From Bacillota bacterium (GTDB lineage Bacteria > Bacillota > Clostridia > Acetivibrionales > DSM-1351): a stretch of 64,000 bases of DNA. Below, piece after piece: positions 62,008 to 64,000 of the stretch. The notes beneath the pieces are model-generated. The model was given only the letters and a program-made list of their open reading frames with translations. It was not told the origin of the DNA and did no database searches. A program made the translations under genes and the position numbers. Numbering within the stretch: the stretch's first letter is position 1; each line of letters opens with the position of its first letter. The stretch lies in the NCBI GenBank assembly GCA_023439045.1, contig JAEXOY010000036.1, positions 62,001 through 126,000 of the forward strand, given 5' to 3'.

Positions 62008-62516
62008 CAGTCCAATAACCCTTCCGGAAGCACAACTGAAACTCTACCATTCTCAAGAGAAATCTCTTTTACAACACTCTTGAGGGCAGGTATCAAAATC
62101 TCCTTGTTAGTAGCATCCTTTACAATATAAACATCATTACTGCCCGTTTGAATAATATCACGTATACTTCCAAGCAGCTCATTATTTTCATCATAAACAT
62201 TAAGTCCTATCAAATCTGTGATAAAATAGGAGTCCTTTGGTAGTTTAATAGCATTTGCCCTATCTACCTTCATATAAAGCCCTTTTAGGCTTTCTGCCTT
62301 TTCCATGCTATCAACACCTTCAAACTTTAGTATTGCAAACTGTTTGAAGAACTTGACACCAGTAATATTAGTCTTTTCCAATCGTCCATTATAATCAATA
62401 AATACCCATTTGAGCTTATTAAAACGAGCAGGGTCATCTGTGAGACAGGTTGCCTTGACCTCACCTTTAACACCATGGGTATTTACAATTTGTCCAACTA
62501 TCAGGTATTCTAGCAT
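62007..62516 (-). CDS. rimM: Ribosome maturation factor RimM
   Basis: RimM assists 30S head assembly at S19. The 169-residue protein has the N-terminal RimM barrel (VGQIVNTHGVKGEVKA) and a C-terminal PRC barrel (DLIGLNVYDENNELLGSI, LIPALKSVVKEISLENGRV). GAGGTG lies upstream of the ATG. It overlaps trmD by one base. Confidence 0.96.
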   Translation of the reverse strand: MLEYLIVGQIVNTHGVKGEVKATCLTDDPARFNKLKWVFIDYNGRLEKTNITGVKFFKQFAILKFEGVDSMEKAESLKGLYMKVDRANAIKLPKDSYFITDLIGLNVYDENNELLGSIRDIIQTGSNDVYIVKDATNKEILIPALKSVVKEISLENGRVSVVLPEGLLD

Positions 62517-62697
62517 GTATACACCTCATTTTTTATGAATTGCTTCTTGTTCAGTATTGCATCTAAAATATGCATTGTTTATGAGTATTATGTTGTAATT
62601 ATAGTTTACTTTTTAAAGTATGTTGTTAAAGTTTGCATTCCACTATATGCTATACATAACAATTCTAAAATGCACTAACTTCTCATATTTGCAGAAA

Positions 62698-62725
62698 AAC
62701 TCAAGGGCATTGCTGACCTTGAGTT
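62698..62725 (-). terminator. Hairpin between khpA and rimM
   Basis: AACTCAAGG / CCTTGAGTT with a 10-base loop and T-run on the minus strand. It lies downstream of khpA and would attenuate read-through into rimM-trmD. Confidence 0.8.
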
Positions 62726-62732
62726 TTGTGTT

Positions 62733-62963
62733 CTATTGTATAATATCAACTACAACACGTCTGCTGTCTTTAACTGCTGCAGCTTTTACAACAGTACGGA
62801 TTGCCTTGGCAATTCTGCCCTGCTTTCCGATTACTTTGCCCATATCGTCCTTTGAAACTTTCAGCTCCAAAATAATGGACTTTTCGTTCTGAATTTCATT
62901 TACAAAAACCTCATCTGGATAGTCCACGAGAGCCTTTGCAATGTTTTCAAGCAATAATTTCAT
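62733..62963 (-). CDS. khpA: KH-domain RNA-binding protein KhpA (YlqC)
   Basis: A 76-residue single KH domain: SKDDMGKVIGKQGRIAKAIRTVVKAA contains the GxxG loop (GKQG). KhpA pairs with KhpB in Gram-positive bacteria to bind RNAs including small RNAs. It stands between rpsP and rimM, its conserved position. Confidence 0.95.
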   Translation of the reverse strand: MKLLLENIAKALVDYPDEVFVNEIQNEKSIILELKVSKDDMGKVIGKQGRIAKAIRTVVKAAAVKDSRRVVVDIIQ

Positions 62964-63003
62964 AGCTCATCATTCCTTTCGCTACGCTCATGGAACAAAT
63001 CAA

Positions 63004-63249
63004 TTACTGAATGATACCATTCTTCTTCAATAATGATTTAACTGTATCAGTAGGCTGTGCACCATTCTTTAGCCATTTTTGAGCTTTTTCAGCATCAATA
63101 TTGATCTGAGCTGGTTCTACAACAGGGTTGTAAGTACCGATTTCTTCAATGAATCTACCATCTCTTGGATATCTTGAATCAGCAACAACTACTCTGTAGA
63201 AAGGGTTCTTCTTAGCACCCATTCTCTTTAAACGCATCTTAACTGCCAT
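63004..63249 (-). CDS. rpsP: 30S ribosomal protein S16
   Basis: An 81-residue S16: MAVKMRLKRMGAKKNPFYR, VVADSRYPRDGRFIEEIGTYNP and KAQKWLKNGAQPTDTV. AAAGGAGGTG fits ATG 63249; the in-frame GTG nine bases upstream overlaps this site. It lies just after ffh on the minus strand. Confidence 0.97.
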   Translation of the reverse strand: MAVKMRLKRMGAKKNPFYRVVVADSRYPRDGRFIEEIGTYNPVVEPAQINIDAEKAQKWLKNGAQPTDTVKSLLKKNGIIQ

Positions 63250-63302
63250 TATATTCACCTCCTTTAAAGGATAATATCAAATCAATTAATTTATAATTTT
63301 AT

Positions 63303-64000
63303 TTAAAAAGGCATTTTAAACTTACCTAAAGCACCTTTTTTGCCACGTTTACCCATGTCGTTCATCATCTTCATCATTTTTTTCATTTCCTCAAAGCCTT
63401 TAAGCATCTTGTTGACTTCTTGGATGGTAGTACCACTACCAGCTGAAATACGCTTTCTACGACTACCATTGATGATAGAAGGGTCATTTCTTTCTTTTTT
63501 GGTCATTGATTGGATGATAGCTTCAATTCTAAAAAATTCCTTTTCATCAACCTGAACATCCTTCAATGCCTTGGAATCCATACCAGGTATCATACCAAGT
63601 ATGTCCTGAAGCGGTCCCATTTTCTTTATCTGCTGCAGCTGCTCTAAATAGTCTTCTAGAGTAAACTGCATTGTACGCATCTTCTTTTCTAGCTCAATAG
63701 CCTTCTTTTCGTCAAAGGCTTCCTGTGCCTTCTCAATGAGACTGAGCACATCACCCATACCAAGTATACGTGATGCCATTCTGTCAGGGAAAAATGGCTC
63801 TAAGTCACTGAGCTTTTCACCAATACCAGCGAACTTGATTGGCTTTCCAGTAACTGACTTAACGGAAAGTGCGGCACCACCTCTAGTATCACCATCTAGC
63901 TTGGTTAATACAACACCGTCAATACCCAGCTTCTGATTGAAGCTTTCGGATACGTTGACCGCATCCTGTCCGGTCATTGCATCAACAACCAGTAATATTT
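63303..64000 (-). CDS. ffh: Signal recognition particle GTPase Ffh, C-terminal part
   Basis: The gene is cut by the right window edge. The visible part starts in the G-domain (LVVDAMTGQDAVN; G4 VLTKLDGDTRGGAALS; closing loop FAGIGEKLSDLEPF) and continues to the methionine-rich M-domain (MKMMNDMGKRGKKG), ending KFKMPF. The RNA-binding SGSGT-like motif reads SAGSGTTIQEVNKMLKGFE. Ffh with 4.5S RNA targets membrane and secreted proteins. The ATG at 63977 is internal. Confidence 0.97.
   Translation of the reverse strand, partial: ILLVVDAMTGQDAVNVSESFNQKLGIDGVVLTKLDGDTRGGAALSVKSVTGKPIKFAGIGEKLSDLEPFFPDRMASRILGMGDVLSLIEKAQEAFDEKKAIELEKKMRTMQFTLEDYLEQLQQIKKMGPLQDILGMIPGMDSKALKDVQVDEKEFFRIEAIIQSMTKKERNDPSIINGSRRKRISAGSGTTIQEVNKMLKGFEEMKKMMKMMNDMGKRGKKGALGKFKMPF

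Overview
The window looks like chromosomal DNA from a low-GC anaerobic Firmicute of class Clostridia. Supporting signs are the AT-rich sequence, strong AGGAGG-type ribosome binding sites, TTG and GTG starts, the order mutS-mutL-miaA-hfq-lexA, and a Bacillus/Clostridium-type ffh-rpsP-khpA-rimM-trmD...rplS-lepB-rbgA-rnhB-ylqG-ylqH-yraN cluster. A relative of the Ruminiclostridium group is a guess from general character only. Both window edges cut genes: mutS on the left and ffh on the right.

Layout. 1-5 kb (+): DNA mismatch repair (mutS, mutL), tRNA modification (miaA) and hfq. 4.8-6 kb: a divergent SOS locus, lexA and a yneA-like division inhibitor, with three SOS boxes between them. 6.2-14.7 kb (+): a six-gene complex-I-like membrane operon related to hydrogenase-4. 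Its large subunit has lost all four Ni-Fe cysteine ligands, so it is an energy-converting-hydrogenase-related (Ehr) complex rather than a hydrogenase. A protein with His/Cys repeats follows it. 14.7-17.2 kb: a cysteine desulfurase and thiI. 17.5-22.1 kb: VanW-like protein, DUF2225 protein, AIR-synthase-like protein and glyA. 22.4-24.5 kb: an Acr3 arsenite exporter behind a perfect palindrome, a minisatellite and an NlpC/P60-like protein. 25-33 kb: an enlarged Bce-type peptide sensing/detoxification module (two ABC ATPase/FtsX-permease pairs plus response regulator and intramembrane-sensing kinase). 33-35 kb: CoA-disulfide reductase with a rhodanese domain.

35.4-50.6 kb is mostly on the minus strand: a cysteine-rich ArsP/YraQ-type permease with a SigZ-like sigma factor, a methyltransferase-glycosyltransferase fusion, a secreted stalk-domain protein, a fumarylacetoacetate-hydrolase family enzyme, glutaredoxin, DedA, a serine beta-lactamase-like protein, a GntR regulator, purB, an aspartate aminotransferase and a membrane dipeptidase. 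A plus-strand collagen-like protein sits at 41.2 kb. 49.7-64 kb (minus) is the ribosome/signal-recognition/RNase HII cluster. It is interrupted between trmD and rplS by about 5 kb of accessory genes, including a DUF1887 (Card1-like) protein with no CRISPR array in view.

The most unusual global feature is repeat structure. Many genes end in a short tandem duplication (14 to about 60 bp) that begins inside the last codons, includes the stop codon, and runs on into the intergenic DNA. In-frame minisatellites also expand MutL, LepB, VanY, YraN, RbgA, the His/Cys protein and the collagen-like protein. I found no rRNA, tRNA, transposase, prophage or CRISPR array.
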